The position numbers were made by a program, and so were the translations under genes. A DNA stretch of 64,000 bases from Solibacillus sp. FSL R7-0682 (lineage in GTDB: Bacteria; Bacillota; Bacilli; Bacillales_A; Planococcaceae), in NCBI RefSeq assembly GCF_038005985.1, contig NZ_JBBOUI010000001.1, positions 3,182,001 to 3,246,000 of the forward strand. The letters are read 5' to 3'. This document shows positions 16,577-25,851 of this stretch, piece by piece. Below the pieces are notes generated by a model. That model did no database searches and had not been told where the DNA came from. It saw only the letters and a list, made by a program, of their open reading frames with translations. Position 1 is the stretch's first letter; each line of letters begins with the position of its first letter.

Positions 16577-17341
16577 TTAATTTTGTTGTTGCTTTTTATT
16601 TTTATAGACACTTACGACATAACCGCCAATTGCTAAACCTAATAATACAACCCAGAATATAATCTTCCATGTTGTAGAATGTGGGAAGTGTGGATCGATG
16701 ATCGCTAAATTTTCGTGACCTAAAGCTAACACCGCAAGCTTAACCCCAACCCACCCTACAATTAAAAAGGCCGCTGTTTCTAAAGTTGGGTAATCATTTA
16801 ATAATTTAACAAACATTTGTGCAGCAAATCGCATAATAACAAGTCCGACAAATCCACCTAAGAACATAACAGTGAACGGACCAGCATTAATACCACCGAT
16901 ATCAAAATCACCAATATGTGGTAATGTCATTGCAATCGCTACTGCTGCAAGCATAGAGTCAATCGCAAATGCGATATCCGCAAGCTCAACCTTTAATACA
17001 GTCATCCAGAAGCCAGAGCCTTTTTTAGCTTTAACTTCATCTTCTTCATCTTCTTTCTTAAAGTGATTATCATATAAATGTTTTATGGAGATGAATAATA
17101 AGTAAGCTGCTCCTAACGCCTGAATTTCCCAATATTTTGCTAAGAACGTAATAAGGAATAGCGCGATGAAACGAAATACGAACGCTCCAAATAATCCATA
17201 AAATAAAGCTTTTTTCTGTTGCTCCTTCGGTAAATGTTTTACCATTACAGCCATTACAACAGCATTATCCGCTGCTAAAAGCCCCTCAAGAAACACAAGC
17301 ACAAGTAAGACCCATGCGTATTCTAACAAAATCGTTTCCAA
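16577..17341 (-). CDS. TerC family membrane protein, putative Mn2+ exporter
   Basis: 254 aa from the TTG at 17341 behind AAAGGAGGAA; the longer frame upstream has no ribosome site. About seven membrane segments, with the family signatures EGLLAADNAVVMAV and VELADIAFAIDSMLA, whose Asp/Glu residues are thought to bind metal. TerC proteins such as Bacillus YceF and YkoY (MeeF, MeeY) export Mn2+ that metallates secreted enzymes. The leader at 17421-17606 is a yybP-ykoY Mn2+ riboswitch, which supports a Mn2+ role. It is transcribed alone. Confidence 0.88.
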   Translation of the reverse strand: METILLEYAWVLLVLVFLEGLLAADNAVVMAVMVKHLPKEQQKKALFYGLFGAFVFRFIALFLITFLAKYWEIQALGAAYLLFISIKHLYDNHFKKEDEEDEVKAKKGSGFWMTVLKVELADIAFAIDSMLAAVAIAMTLPHIGDFDIGGINAGPFTVMFLGGFVGLVIMRFAAQMFVKLLNDYPTLETAAFLIVGWVGVKLAVLALGHENLAIIDPHFPHSTTWKIIFWVVLLGLAIGGYVVSVYKNKKQQQN

Positions 17342-17420
17342 GAGTAATTCCTCCTTTAAATATCCGTTTACCCAATTTAGAGGGCAAATATATATTATAG
17401 TTGAAAAAATATCCAATTAA

Positions 17421-17606
17421 GGCAAAAAAGAAAAGACCTCTACCTATAAAATATAGGCAAAGGTCTTGCTAAGCATACATATATGCTATCACACCCGATG
17501 GCTCCTAACCATGTAATGACGAATGTGAAGTAAGTTCATTGTATGTGTAGTAGTTGCTTTTTTTCGACAATCTACTCCCAAATCCCTTATAGCTACTCCC
17601 CTTTGA
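17421..17606 (-). promoter_or_regulatory. yybP-ykoY (Mn2+) riboswitch with terminator, controlling terC
   Basis: Reading the minus strand, CAAAGGGGAGTAGCT (17591-17605) is the conserved first loop of the yybP-ykoY class. AGCAAGACCTTTG near 17455-17470 is the matching 3' side of the P1 helix. The P1 3' strand is shared with a terminator hairpin (17433-17467, AAGACCT...AGGTCTT) followed by a T-rich tract (CTTTTCTTTTTTG). This class senses Mn2+ and usually switches expression on when Mn2+ is high, which suits a Mn2+ exporter about 80 nt downstream. Confidence 0.85.
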
Positions 17607-17827
17607 CAAAATGTCATCGGATATTCAATTCAATTATAAATTTAGTTTAACGATATTATAGAAAAAAATCAAACAAATCTTCTCTTATTTTTACTAATTT
17701 TTTCAAAATACATTACTGATACTTATTTTGTTGACAATGCCAAACAAAAACCGGCAAGTTTCTCGCTTATTTTAGAGGACTAGATTATGATAGTACCTTT
17801 CGATCACTTCATCTATCTCAAAAATTT

Positions 17828-20800
17828 TTACCTTTCTTTTTCAATAAAACTATAAATTAACGGTACGATGAATAATGTCAATATAGTTGAACTAACAAGG
17901 CCACCTATAACTACAATAGCCATAGGTTGATTCATTTCGGTACCCTCACCAATTCCTAATGCGAGAGGAATTAGCCCAAGAATTGTCGTTAAAGCAGTCA
18001 TTAAAATTGGTCGTATCCTATCTTGTGTTCCAATTAAAATCGCATCCTTTACCCCATATCCTTGCTGACGTTTTTGATTTATATAATCAACTAAGACAAT
18101 TCCGTTATTTACAACAATCCCTACTAATATTAATATCCCGATTATAGCGGTTACACCAAGTAATGTATTGGTAATAAACAATGAAATCGCCACTCCAATA
18201 ACCATTAATGGTACACTAAAAATCATAACAAACGGTAGCTTAAATGATTCAAATTGAGCTGCCATTACTAGATAAATTAGAACTACGGATAAAAGAATTG
18301 CCAATATCATGTCTTGCTTGGCACTATCAAACAACTCCCGGTCACCACCAAAAATAATCTTCGTAGAGCTTGGGATATTCGCTTGATCAATTACCTCATC
18401 AACCTTTTTGGATATACCACTTAATGACTCTGTTGTTTTATATTTGACGAAAAATGCCACTGCCATTGCTTGATCTGACCGACGTATTGCTGTTTGGGTT
18501 TGTTTAATTTGAATATCTGCTAATTGCTGTAGCTCCACAAAAACCCCTGCATTTGTTCTCAGCTTCATTGTCTTAATTGCCTCAATGTTATTTTTATAAG
18601 TCTGTCCAAAACCAGTATAAACAACGAGGACTTCTCCATCTTCGGCAATCATTTGTGTTGTAAATGCGCCTCTTGTCATCGTATTAATTGTTTGAGCAAT
18701 TTGTGCAGGTAGCATTCCATACTGCTGTGCAGTATCTCGCTTCACTTCTATTTGAATTTCTTCTTTTGTCGTATCCAAATCAGTTGTTACTTCTGTAATT
18801 GAATCAACTTTAGTTAACTGCTTTTGAATAATGGATACTGTTTCATTTAATCGGGCTTCATCACTATCTGTCGCTCGGAAAGATAATGTATTCGGTGTGG
18901 TACCAGAAGAGGAGGATAATGAAAAGTCAACTTCTGCACGCTCTCCAATCGTCTCCTTCACTTGCTGCTCCAATTTCTCAACGAAGTCAAAAATTGAACG
19001 GTCTCTGTCTGCTAACGGCACTAACTTAATTGATACCTCTGCTTCGTTAGGGCTACTTGTCCCCCGAGAAAGGGATTGCTGATTCCCTCCAATTAAACTG
19101 ACGACCACATCTACCTCGCCAAATTGCTCTGCCATTTGCTCTATTTCTGCTACGACTTCTTCGGTTTTTACAACGGAAGCGCTACGTGGTAATTTTACAG
19201 AAAGAGTTACAAACCCTTCATCCGTTGCAGGTAGAAATTCTGTTCCCGTTTTATATAAAGTAAACCCTGATGCCACCAATAATATAAGCGTCACACTTAT
19301 TACAATCAGACGATTTTTAAGGGTCCACTTCAACATTTTTGTATAACGACTATATAGTAATGATTGCTGCCGCTTTTCAATTAAATTTCCTTTTTTCGTT
19401 TTTAATAATCGACTTGCTAACATTGGAACAACGGTTAACGCTACTATAAGTGACGCAATTAAACTAAAGGAAATCGTTAATGCAAACTCAGTAAAAATTT
19501 TACCGATCAAACCACTAATAAACAGCACTGGCACGAAAACGGCAATCGTCGTCACCGTAGAGGCGGTAATTGCTAGCGCTACTTCCTTTGTTCCACTGAT
19601 GGCAGCTTCCGTTGGAGACTCTCCTAACTCTAAATGACGCTCAATATTTTCAATAACAACAATCGCGTTATCGACGAGCATACCAATGCCTAATGCAAGT
19701 GCGCCAAGTGTCATAATGTTCAACGAAAAGTCCGCAAAAAACATTAATACAAATGTAACAATAACCGAATATGGAATGGCAATTCCGATAATGAGTGGAC
19801 TTTTTACACCTGATAAAAAGAAGAATAGTACAAGCATGGCAAACAGCCCACCAAAGATTAATGAAGAACTAATATTACTAATCGCAAGTCTTACATAATT
19901 TCCTTGATCAAATAAAATTGTCGCCTCTACACCTTCATATTGTGGATCCGTTAAAAGTTGCTCGAGCTCCTGTTGAAATGTTTCGGACACACTTGCCGTA
20001 TTTGCGCCAGATTCTTGTAATACAGAAATTAACACTGCAGGTTGATCATTCGCTCGCGTAATTGTATTTGATTGTTGCTCTTTTCGTTCGACTGTTGCAA
20101 TGTCACTTACTTTTAATGCTTGGCCAGTTAACGGATTAACAGAAAGTACTAGTTCGGAAATTTGTTCAGGTGAAGTAAATAGACTCACTACTCTTGTTGT
20201 TAATAATTGACCTTCGTTTGTATTAATTTCTGATCCAGGTAACGAAATATTACTTGCCTGAACCATTTGAATGACATCGGCTTGTATTAAACTATTTTGC
20301 TCTAATTTTTGAGGGTCTAATTCAATTTGTACTTCTTCTACTATTTTTCCTGACACCGTTACACTGGCTACCCCTTCTGTTCGTTGTAATTCTTGCTCTA
20401 ATGATTCAGCAATTTCACGAACATCAACGTTTTCCTGATTAGCAGCGAGGGCAAGTTGAATAACAGGAAACTGAGACGGATCAAATTTTAAAAAGGTTGG
20501 TCGGCCAGCATCCTCGGGTAAGGGAACCATATCTATTCGCTGCAATACATCATTTTGGACTTTATCCATATCGGTAGACCAATCAAATTCTAGAACAATT
20601 AAATTGGAGCTTTCAAGGGACGTTGCCTGTATCTTTTTAATGCCTGGTAACGTAGCAAGTGTCGATTCTAATGGCTTTGTCACCTTTTCATTTACCTCTG
20701 TTGGACTTGCTCCTGGATAGCTCGTTACAACGACCCCAATTGGTGGATTTAAATCAGGAATTAATGTGACTGGTATTTTAAAAAGTGACACAATGCCTAA

Positions 20801-20869
20801 GATTAAAACGAACAACATCGATACAATTGTGAATACCGGTCGTTTAATTGAAAATTTACTAATATTCAT
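17828..20869 (-). CDS. RND family efflux transporter (AcrB/SwrC-like)
   Basis: 1013 aa from the ATG at 20869 (MNISKFSIKRPVFTIVSMLF) behind GAAAGGATT; an upstream ATG lacks a ribosome site. It has the classic RND fold: TM1, a large periplasm-type loop, TM2-6, a second loop and TM8-12. The proton-relay Asp lies in GIGMLVDNAIVVIENIERH, and the C-terminal half has VGIVVNNGIVLVDYINQ. Gram-positive members such as Bacillus SwrC (YerP) export surfactants or lipids. No membrane-fusion partner is adjacent, so the pump may work alone or with distant genes. Substrate unknown. Confidence 0.9.
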   Translation of the reverse strand: MNISKFSIKRPVFTIVSMLFVLILGIVSLFKIPVTLIPDLNPPIGVVVTSYPGASPTEVNEKVTKPLESTLATLPGIKKIQATSLESSNLIVLEFDWSTDMDKVQNDVLQRIDMVPLPEDAGRPTFLKFDPSQFPVIQLALAANQENVDVREIAESLEQELQRTEGVASVTVSGKIVEEVQIELDPQKLEQNSLIQADVIQMVQASNISLPGSEINTNEGQLLTTRVVSLFTSPEQISELVLSVNPLTGQALKVSDIATVERKEQQSNTITRANDQPAVLISVLQESGANTASVSETFQQELEQLLTDPQYEGVEATILFDQGNYVRLAISNISSSLIFGGLFAMLVLFFFLSGVKSPLIIGIAIPYSVIVTFVLMFFADFSLNIMTLGALALGIGMLVDNAIVVIENIERHLELGESPTEAAISGTKEVALAITASTVTTIAVFVPVLFISGLIGKIFTEFALTISFSLIASLIVALTVVPMLASRLLKTKKGNLIEKRQQSLLYSRYTKMLKWTLKNRLIVISVTLILLVASGFTLYKTGTEFLPATDEGFVTLSVKLPRSASVVKTEEVVAEIEQMAEQFGEVDVVVSLIGGNQQSLSRGTSSPNEAEVSIKLVPLADRDRSIFDFVEKLEQQVKETIGERAEVDFSLSSSSGTTPNTLSFRATDSDEARLNETVSIIQKQLTKVDSITEVTTDLDTTKEEIQIEVKRDTAQQYGMLPAQIAQTINTMTRGAFTTQMIAEDGEVLVVYTGFGQTYKNNIEAIKTMKLRTNAGVFVELQQLADIQIKQTQTAIRRSDQAMAVAFFVKYKTTESLSGISKKVDEVIDQANIPSSTKIIFGGDRELFDSAKQDMILAILLSVVLIYLVMAAQFESFKLPFVMIFSVPLMVIGVAISLFITNTLLGVTAIIGILILVGIVVNNGIVLVDYINQKRQQGYGVKDAILIGTQDRIRPILMTALTTILGLIPLALGIGEGTEMNQPMAIVVIGGLVSSTILTLFIVPLIYSFIEKER

Positions 20870-21013
20870 GGATTTAAAATCCTTTCTATTTCTGATTATT
20901 CTCATTACAATTCATGTATAGCGTTTATTTTTCCTTTTTGCCTATCAGTAACTACAGGCTTCATCTTAGAATTAACTACATCAACAAATTAAAGTTAATA
21001 TGGAGGAATTTAT

Positions 21014-21781
21014 ATGTGTTTAATAACATTTGCATTCCAAATGCATCCTGAATATCCCCTTATCGTTATTGCTAATCGAGATGAATTTTATGATCGTCCG
21101 ACTGCGCCTGCTCAATTTTGGGCAGATGCTCCTGAAATACTAGCCGGACGAGATTTATTACAGGGGGGGAGCTGGCTGGGTGTCTCTTCAAAAAATCGAT
21201 TTGCCGCGATTACGAATTATCGTGATCCACGATTACCAGAAAGCGGTCTTTATTCACGTGGCGATATTGTACGTCAATTTTTAGAGCAGCCTGTTAGCAT
21301 CGAAGCATTCATTGCGCATTTACGTAACACAAAGGATGACTATGGTGGCTACAATGTACTTCTATATGATGGTCATAAAATGTATCATTTTAACAATATT
21401 TTTGATGACTATACGATTATTGAAGCCGGTGTACATAGTTTAAGTAATGCTACATTAAATTCTAATTGGCCAAAAACACGATTAGGAAAAGATGATTTGA
21501 CTGAAGTTTTAAAAGTGAAACAACCCCTTCAGATTGAAAATTTATTGTCACTTTTAACAAATAAGACAATTGCTTCTGATAATAAATTACCAGATACTGG
21601 TGTAGGTATCCATTTAGAACGCTTATTGTCTCCTCAATTTATTAAAATGGGAAATTACGGTACGCGTTGTTCAACTGCTATTCTTTTTCAGCAAGATGGC
21701 AACATCCAATTTGCTGAACGGACATATGAACAAGGAGAAAAGGAATATGATCGTTTGTTTATAATAGAAAAAAACCGTTGA
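21014..21781 (+). CDS. NRDE family (TANGO2-like) protein
   Basis: 255 aa. It starts MCLITFAF, with the near-invariant Cys2 that may become N-terminal after processing (Ntn-hydrolase-like fold), then IANRDEFYDRPTAPAQFW, the NRDE signature that names the family. Eukaryotic TANGO2 has been linked to haem or lipid handling; the bacterial role is unsettled. Monocistronic behind GGAGGAATT, ending in a terminator whose stem includes the last codons. Confidence 0.88.
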   Translation: MCLITFAFQMHPEYPLIVIANRDEFYDRPTAPAQFWADAPEILAGRDLLQGGSWLGVSSKNRFAAITNYRDPRLPESGLYSRGDIVRQFLEQPVSIEAFIAHLRNTKDDYGGYNVLLYDGHKMYHFNNIFDDYTIIEAGVHSLSNATLNSNWPKTRLGKDDLTEVLKVKQPLQIENLLSLLTNKTIASDNKLPDTGVGIHLERLLSPQFIKMGNYGTRCSTAILFQQDGNIQFAERTYEQGEKEYDRLFIIEKNR

Positions 21782-21808
21782 GCAATATGTGTTTGCCCAA
21801 CGGTTTTT
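21771..21808. terminator. Terminator between NRDE gene and prfC
   Basis: AAAACCGTTG (21771-21780) pairs with CAACGGTTTT (21798-21807) and has A and T tracts on both sides, so it can serve both convergent genes. The left arm overlaps the stop codon of the NRDE gene. Confidence 0.8.
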
Positions 21809-21816
21809 CCCCTTAC

Positions 21817-23388
21817 TTACAGTAAGCTATATAATTTTATATGTTCATTTTTCTCTGAGAACCAACGCGTTGCAAATTCGTTTTCAAATAAAAATACTTT
21901 ATTATCAAAGCGGTCTTTTACTAGCATTGAACGTTGTGAATGCATAGAATCTTTCACTTCTTCTTCATTTTCGATCCAACGGGCAATTTTACTACCAATT
22001 GGTTCCATTTTCACTTCAACATTATATTCATTGTTCATACGGTGCTGGAACACTTCGAATTGTAATTGACCAACGGCACCAAGTATCACTTCTTCTGTGT
22101 GTAACGTTTTGAAGTATTGAATGGCCCCTTCTTGTACTAATTGAAGGACACCTTTTTGGAATTGCTTCCCTTTCATTACGTTTTTCGCAGATACACGCAT
22201 GAAAAGTTCTGGTGTGAATTGTGGTAGCTTTTCAAAGGTGAATGTTTTTTTACCACCAACAAGTGTATCACCAATTTGGTACGTGCCTGAATCATATAAA
22301 CCGATAATATCTCCCGCAACGGCTGTATTCACTGTTTCACGGTCATCTGCTAAAAATTGTGTCGATTGAGATACTTTAAATGACTTCCCTGTACGAGCTA
22401 ATGTCATATTCATTCCGCGATCAAATTGACCAGATACAATACGTACAAAGGCAATACGGTCACGGTGCGCTGGGTTCATGTTCGCTTGAATTTTGAAAAT
22501 GAAACCCGAAAACTCTGGAAACTCTACTGGATCTATAAATTGCTCATCCTCTGTAATACGAGGTTGTGGTACAGGTGCAAATTTTAAATATGTGTCAAGG
22601 AATGTTTGAACACCGAAATTTGTTAAAGCTGAACCGAAGAAGACAGGTGTTAATTCACCTCGGCGAATTTTTTCTTCCGAATAGGCATTTCCTGCTTCAT
22701 TTAACAACTCGATATCATCCATTGCTTGTGTATAGTAAGAAGTGACCTTCATCGGGTGGTCGATTGCTAAGCCACCTTCTTCATCTAGTGGTAAATAACG
22801 CTCATCTTCCCCCGTACGGAACTGTTCAATTCGCTTGTTGTAGCGGTCATAAATCCCTAAAAATTCTTTTCCCATACCGATTGGCCAGTTCATTGGATAA
22901 GCTGAAATACCAAGAACCTCTTCTAATTCTTCAATTAGCTCTAATGGTTCTTTCCCTTGACGATCCAATTTGTTAATAAATGTAAAAATAGGAATACCAC
23001 GCATTTTACATACTTTAAATAGCTTTAACGTTTGTGCCTCAATCCCTTTGGCAGCATCAACGACCATGACAGCAGAGTCTACCGCCATTAATGTACGGTA
23101 CGTATCCTCTGAGAAGTCTTGGTGTCCAGGCGTATCTAAAATGTTTACACGACAACCTGAATAATCAAATTGCATAACAGATGATGTTACAGAGATTCCG
23201 CGTTGTTTTTCGATTTCCATCCAGTCAGATGTAGCGAACTTCCCTGTTTTCTTTCCTTTAACGGTACCTGCGTCACGTATCGCACCACCGAATAATAGTA
23301 ATTTTTCTGTAATCGTCGTTTTACCAGCATCCGGGTGAGAGATGATAGCAAAGGTACGACGTGATAATATATCTTGTTCTAAAGTCAT
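21817..23388 (-). CDS. prfC: Peptide chain release factor 3
   Basis: 523 aa from the ATG at 23388 ([20 protein letters not shown]) behind AAAGGAG; an upstream ATG in the frame would swallow that site. GTPase motifs: SHPDAGKTT (G1), DTPGHQDF (G3) and NKLDRQG (G4), followed by EF-Tu-like domain 2 and an RF3-specific C-terminal domain. RF3 uses GTP to remove RF1/RF2 from the ribosome after termination. Cytosolic and apparently monocistronic. Many Bacillus lack prfC, while Planococcaceae and Staphylococcaceae often keep it. Confidence 0.95.
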   Translation of the reverse strand: MTLEQDILSRRTFAIISHPDAGKTTITEKLLLFGGAIRDAGTVKGKKTGKFATSDWMEIEKQRGISVTSSVMQFDYSGCRVNILDTPGHQDFSEDTYRTLMAVDSAVMVVDAAKGIEAQTLKLFKVCKMRGIPIFTFINKLDRQGKEPLELIEELEEVLGISAYPMNWPIGMGKEFLGIYDRYNKRIEQFRTGEDERYLPLDEEGGLAIDHPMKVTSYYTQAMDDIELLNEAGNAYSEEKIRRGELTPVFFGSALTNFGVQTFLDTYLKFAPVPQPRITEDEQFIDPVEFPEFSGFIFKIQANMNPAHRDRIAFVRIVSGQFDRGMNMTLARTGKSFKVSQSTQFLADDRETVNTAVAGDIIGLYDSGTYQIGDTLVGGKKTFTFEKLPQFTPELFMRVSAKNVMKGKQFQKGVLQLVQEGAIQYFKTLHTEEVILGAVGQLQFEVFQHRMNNEYNVEVKMEPIGSKIARWIENEEEVKDSMHSQRSMLVKDRFDNKVFLFENEFATRWFSEKNEHIKLYSLL

Positions 23389-23456
23389 TTTTAGTTCGTC
23401 TCCTTTTTTCATACTTTCTTATTTTAAAAGACATCGATACTCTGTTACAACCTTTT

Positions 23457-24017
23457 TTACTCATTGCTATTTAAAATACGCGGGTGTCTTAATATCTTGT
23501 AGAAAATAAAACCAATGACAATGGCAATCGCGTTTAATAATACATCATCTACATCTATGCTACGTCCAATAAAATATTGCGTGCATTCAATAAAGAGTGG
23601 AATTAAAAAAGCGAACACGTGAATTTGGACCCATCCTCTAAACTTCGACCATAATAGTGGTATAAAGAAACCAAACGGAATAAATAACACAATATTTCCT
23701 GCTAAATTGTAAAATGCAACCGAGGCCAATGGTCCGCTTAATTGATCATAATATAGATGAATTGTTCGTAACGGAGTAAAGTTACTTCTTAAATAGGCAG
23801 ACGAAGTATCAAAAATAATATGGCCTTCTGTGATATAAAAATTGGGGATAATTGTTTGCGAAAATATGCTGACACAATAGAGAAAAAATAGTAGCATAAC
23901 CATTTCACGAGGCCAATTTTTCTTCTTATTTCTCATATACAATACACGTAATAACAAATAAAAAGGAAGGCAAATAAGACAATACAAAAGCATACTGATT
24001 AAAAAAGAACGTATCAC
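23457..24017 (-). CDS. VanZ-like family membrane protein
   Basis: 186 aa with about five membrane helices and the VanZ family features: a conserved NFTPLRTI segment, then NLAGNIVLFIPFGFFIPLL, ECTQYFIGRSIDVDDVLLNAIA. VanZ of Enterococcus gives low-level teicoplanin resistance; homologues are widespread with unclear roles at the envelope. It sits between murE and prfC, all on the minus strand but separated by a terminator from murE. Confidence 0.85.
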   Translation of the reverse strand: MIRSFLISMLLYCLICLPFYLLLRVLYMRNKKKNWPREMVMLLFFLYCVSIFSQTIIPNFYITEGHIIFDTSSAYLRSNFTPLRTIHLYYDQLSGPLASVAFYNLAGNIVLFIPFGFFIPLLWSKFRGWVQIHVFAFLIPLFIECTQYFIGRSIDVDDVLLNAIAIVIGFIFYKILRHPRILNSNE

Positions 24018-24045
24018 TAAGTCTAACTCCTCCCTCTCAATAAAT

Positions 24046-24085
24046 AAAAACCACTGTCATGCGTGATTCGCTCTAACAGTGGATT
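24046..24085 (-). terminator. Terminator after murE
   Basis: On the minus strand CCACTGT and ACAGTGG are followed by TTTTTATTTATT. Confidence 0.75.
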
Positions 24086-24102
24086 TGAAATTAATGATTC
24101 AA

Positions 24103-25572
24103 TTATACAAACTTTAACTTCCCAGCTTCAATAGCAATTTTTGCATCACTATGTGGGTATTTTGTATTTTCAATAATTTGATAATCCTCATGTCCTTTAC
24201 CAGCAAAAATAATAATATCTCCTGGGTTTGCCACACTTACAGCATGTCGAACCGCTTCTGCACGATCTCCGATGCATGCATAATTTTTATGCAGCATACC
24301 TTTTGCTAAATCTCCAGTAATGCTATCAAACTCCTCGTAGCGTGGGTCATCTGTCGTTAAAACAACATAATCCGCTACTGAAGCTTTTTCAGCCATCGTC
24401 GGACGTTTTGATTTATCACGCCCCCCGCCTGTTCCGACTAAGAAAATTAATTTATTTTCAGGCTTCTTATATGGTAATGCGGCATTAATTGCTTTTTCAA
24501 TGGCATCTGGCGTATGTGCATAATCAATAAAAATTTGAATTGGTAAATCTGTTTCTACCTTTTCCATACGACCTTTTACAGGTAGCAACATTTCAATTTG
24601 CTCAATGATTGCCTCTAATGGGAAACTACGTGCATAAAACATTGCGGTTGCAGCAAGTACGTTATAAATATTAAATTCACCAAGTAAATGCATTGTTACT
24701 GGGAAGGTTCCTTCTGGTGTGGCCATATCAAAATGGGTCATTCCATTTTCAAATCGGCAATTTTCTGCACGGAAAATGGCATCATTTTTCAACCCATATG
24801 TCCAAATCGGGAATGGTGTCATTTCCGCATATTTTTTGGACCATGGATCATCGGCATTTAAAACAACATGTTTATTTTTCTCTAAATCTTGACCAAGTTG
24901 AGAGAACAGCAGTCCTTTCGCCTGTCCATAATCTTCCATTGTCCCATGGAAATCAAGATGATCATGCGTTAAATTCGTAAAAATTGCGACATCATAGTCT
25001 ACACCTGCTAAACGACCTAATGCTAAACCATGAGATGAGACTTCCATCACCATTGCACGGCAGCCTTCCATTTTTGCACGGAAAATCATTTGCTGTGTAT
25101 TTAATGCGTCACTTGTCGTATTTGCTGATTCATATAAAACACCATTTAAATTAAACCCAATTGTTCCTGATAATGCAGATTTTTCTCCAAGACCAATTAA
25201 AATATTATGAATAATCCCTGATACACTCGTTTTACCGTTTGTACCTGTTACACCAATCATAGTAAGATCCTTTGAAGGATAATCAAAAAACTTGGCTGCT
25301 AAAATTCCAAGCGTACGATTTGTGTTTTTCACAATAACTTGAGCAACATTTCCTTGAAGCTCTAATTGACGCTCCGTTACGACTACTGTAGCACCTGCAT
25401 CTACTGCATTTTGTGCGTAATCATGTCCATCTACTGTATACCCTCTTAAGCAAATAAATAGGCTGCTCGGTTGTACACTTCTAGAATCGATTGCGATATC
25501 TTTAATTAATTTTGGTAATTGTCCTACCACTTTTTTTTGCATAAGTGTACTAAATAACTCTTCTGCATACAT
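24103..25572 (-). CDS. murE: UDP-MurNAc-tripeptide synthetase (MurE)
   Basis: 489 aa from the ATG at 25572 behind GGGGGA. Mur ligase layout: N-terminal UDP-binding domain (IDSRSVQPSSLFICLRG), ATP loop GVTGTNGKTS (about residues 107-116), central ligase domain, and C-terminal domain with GTGGGRDKSKRP and the amino-acid specificity motif DDPRYEEF (about 408-415). It adds the third residue of the peptidoglycan stem peptide. An Arg in D-x-P-R usually marks meso-diaminopimelate enzymes, yet vegetative Lysinibacillus-type walls contain L-Lys, so the substrate is open. It lies away from any dcw cluster and is monocistronic. Confidence 0.93.
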   Translation of the reverse strand: MYAEELFSTLMQKKVVGQLPKLIKDIAIDSRSVQPSSLFICLRGYTVDGHDYAQNAVDAGATVVVTERQLELQGNVAQVIVKNTNRTLGILAAKFFDYPSKDLTMIGVTGTNGKTSVSGIIHNILIGLGEKSALSGTIGFNLNGVLYESANTTSDALNTQQMIFRAKMEGCRAMVMEVSSHGLALGRLAGVDYDVAIFTNLTHDHLDFHGTMEDYGQAKGLLFSQLGQDLEKNKHVVLNADDPWSKKYAEMTPFPIWTYGLKNDAIFRAENCRFENGMTHFDMATPEGTFPVTMHLLGEFNIYNVLAATAMFYARSFPLEAIIEQIEMLLPVKGRMEKVETDLPIQIFIDYAHTPDAIEKAINAALPYKKPENKLIFLVGTGGGRDKSKRPTMAEKASVADYVVLTTDDPRYEEFDSITGDLAKGMLHKNYACIGDRAEAVRHAVSVANPGDIIIFAGKGHEDYQIIENTKYPHSDAKIAIEAGKLKFV

Positions 25573-25851
25573 AATTCGTTCCCCCAACTGCAATGTACTT
25601 GCTAATGCAAATATTTCATGTACTACAAGTTCACTTTATCTATTACTATTCATCATACTGCTCATGATTCGAAATTTCCATCGTTTCAGTATGACATTAT
25701 TAGAAAAACATTTTATTTTCTCTATGAAAGCCTTTTCAAAACAAAACTTTCTCATTCATTTTTTGAATAACTCTATTTTATCAAAAATCGTCATTTATCG
25801 ACACAGTGAATTACTGTATGATAATAGTAATAATACTTTGAGAGGTATATC

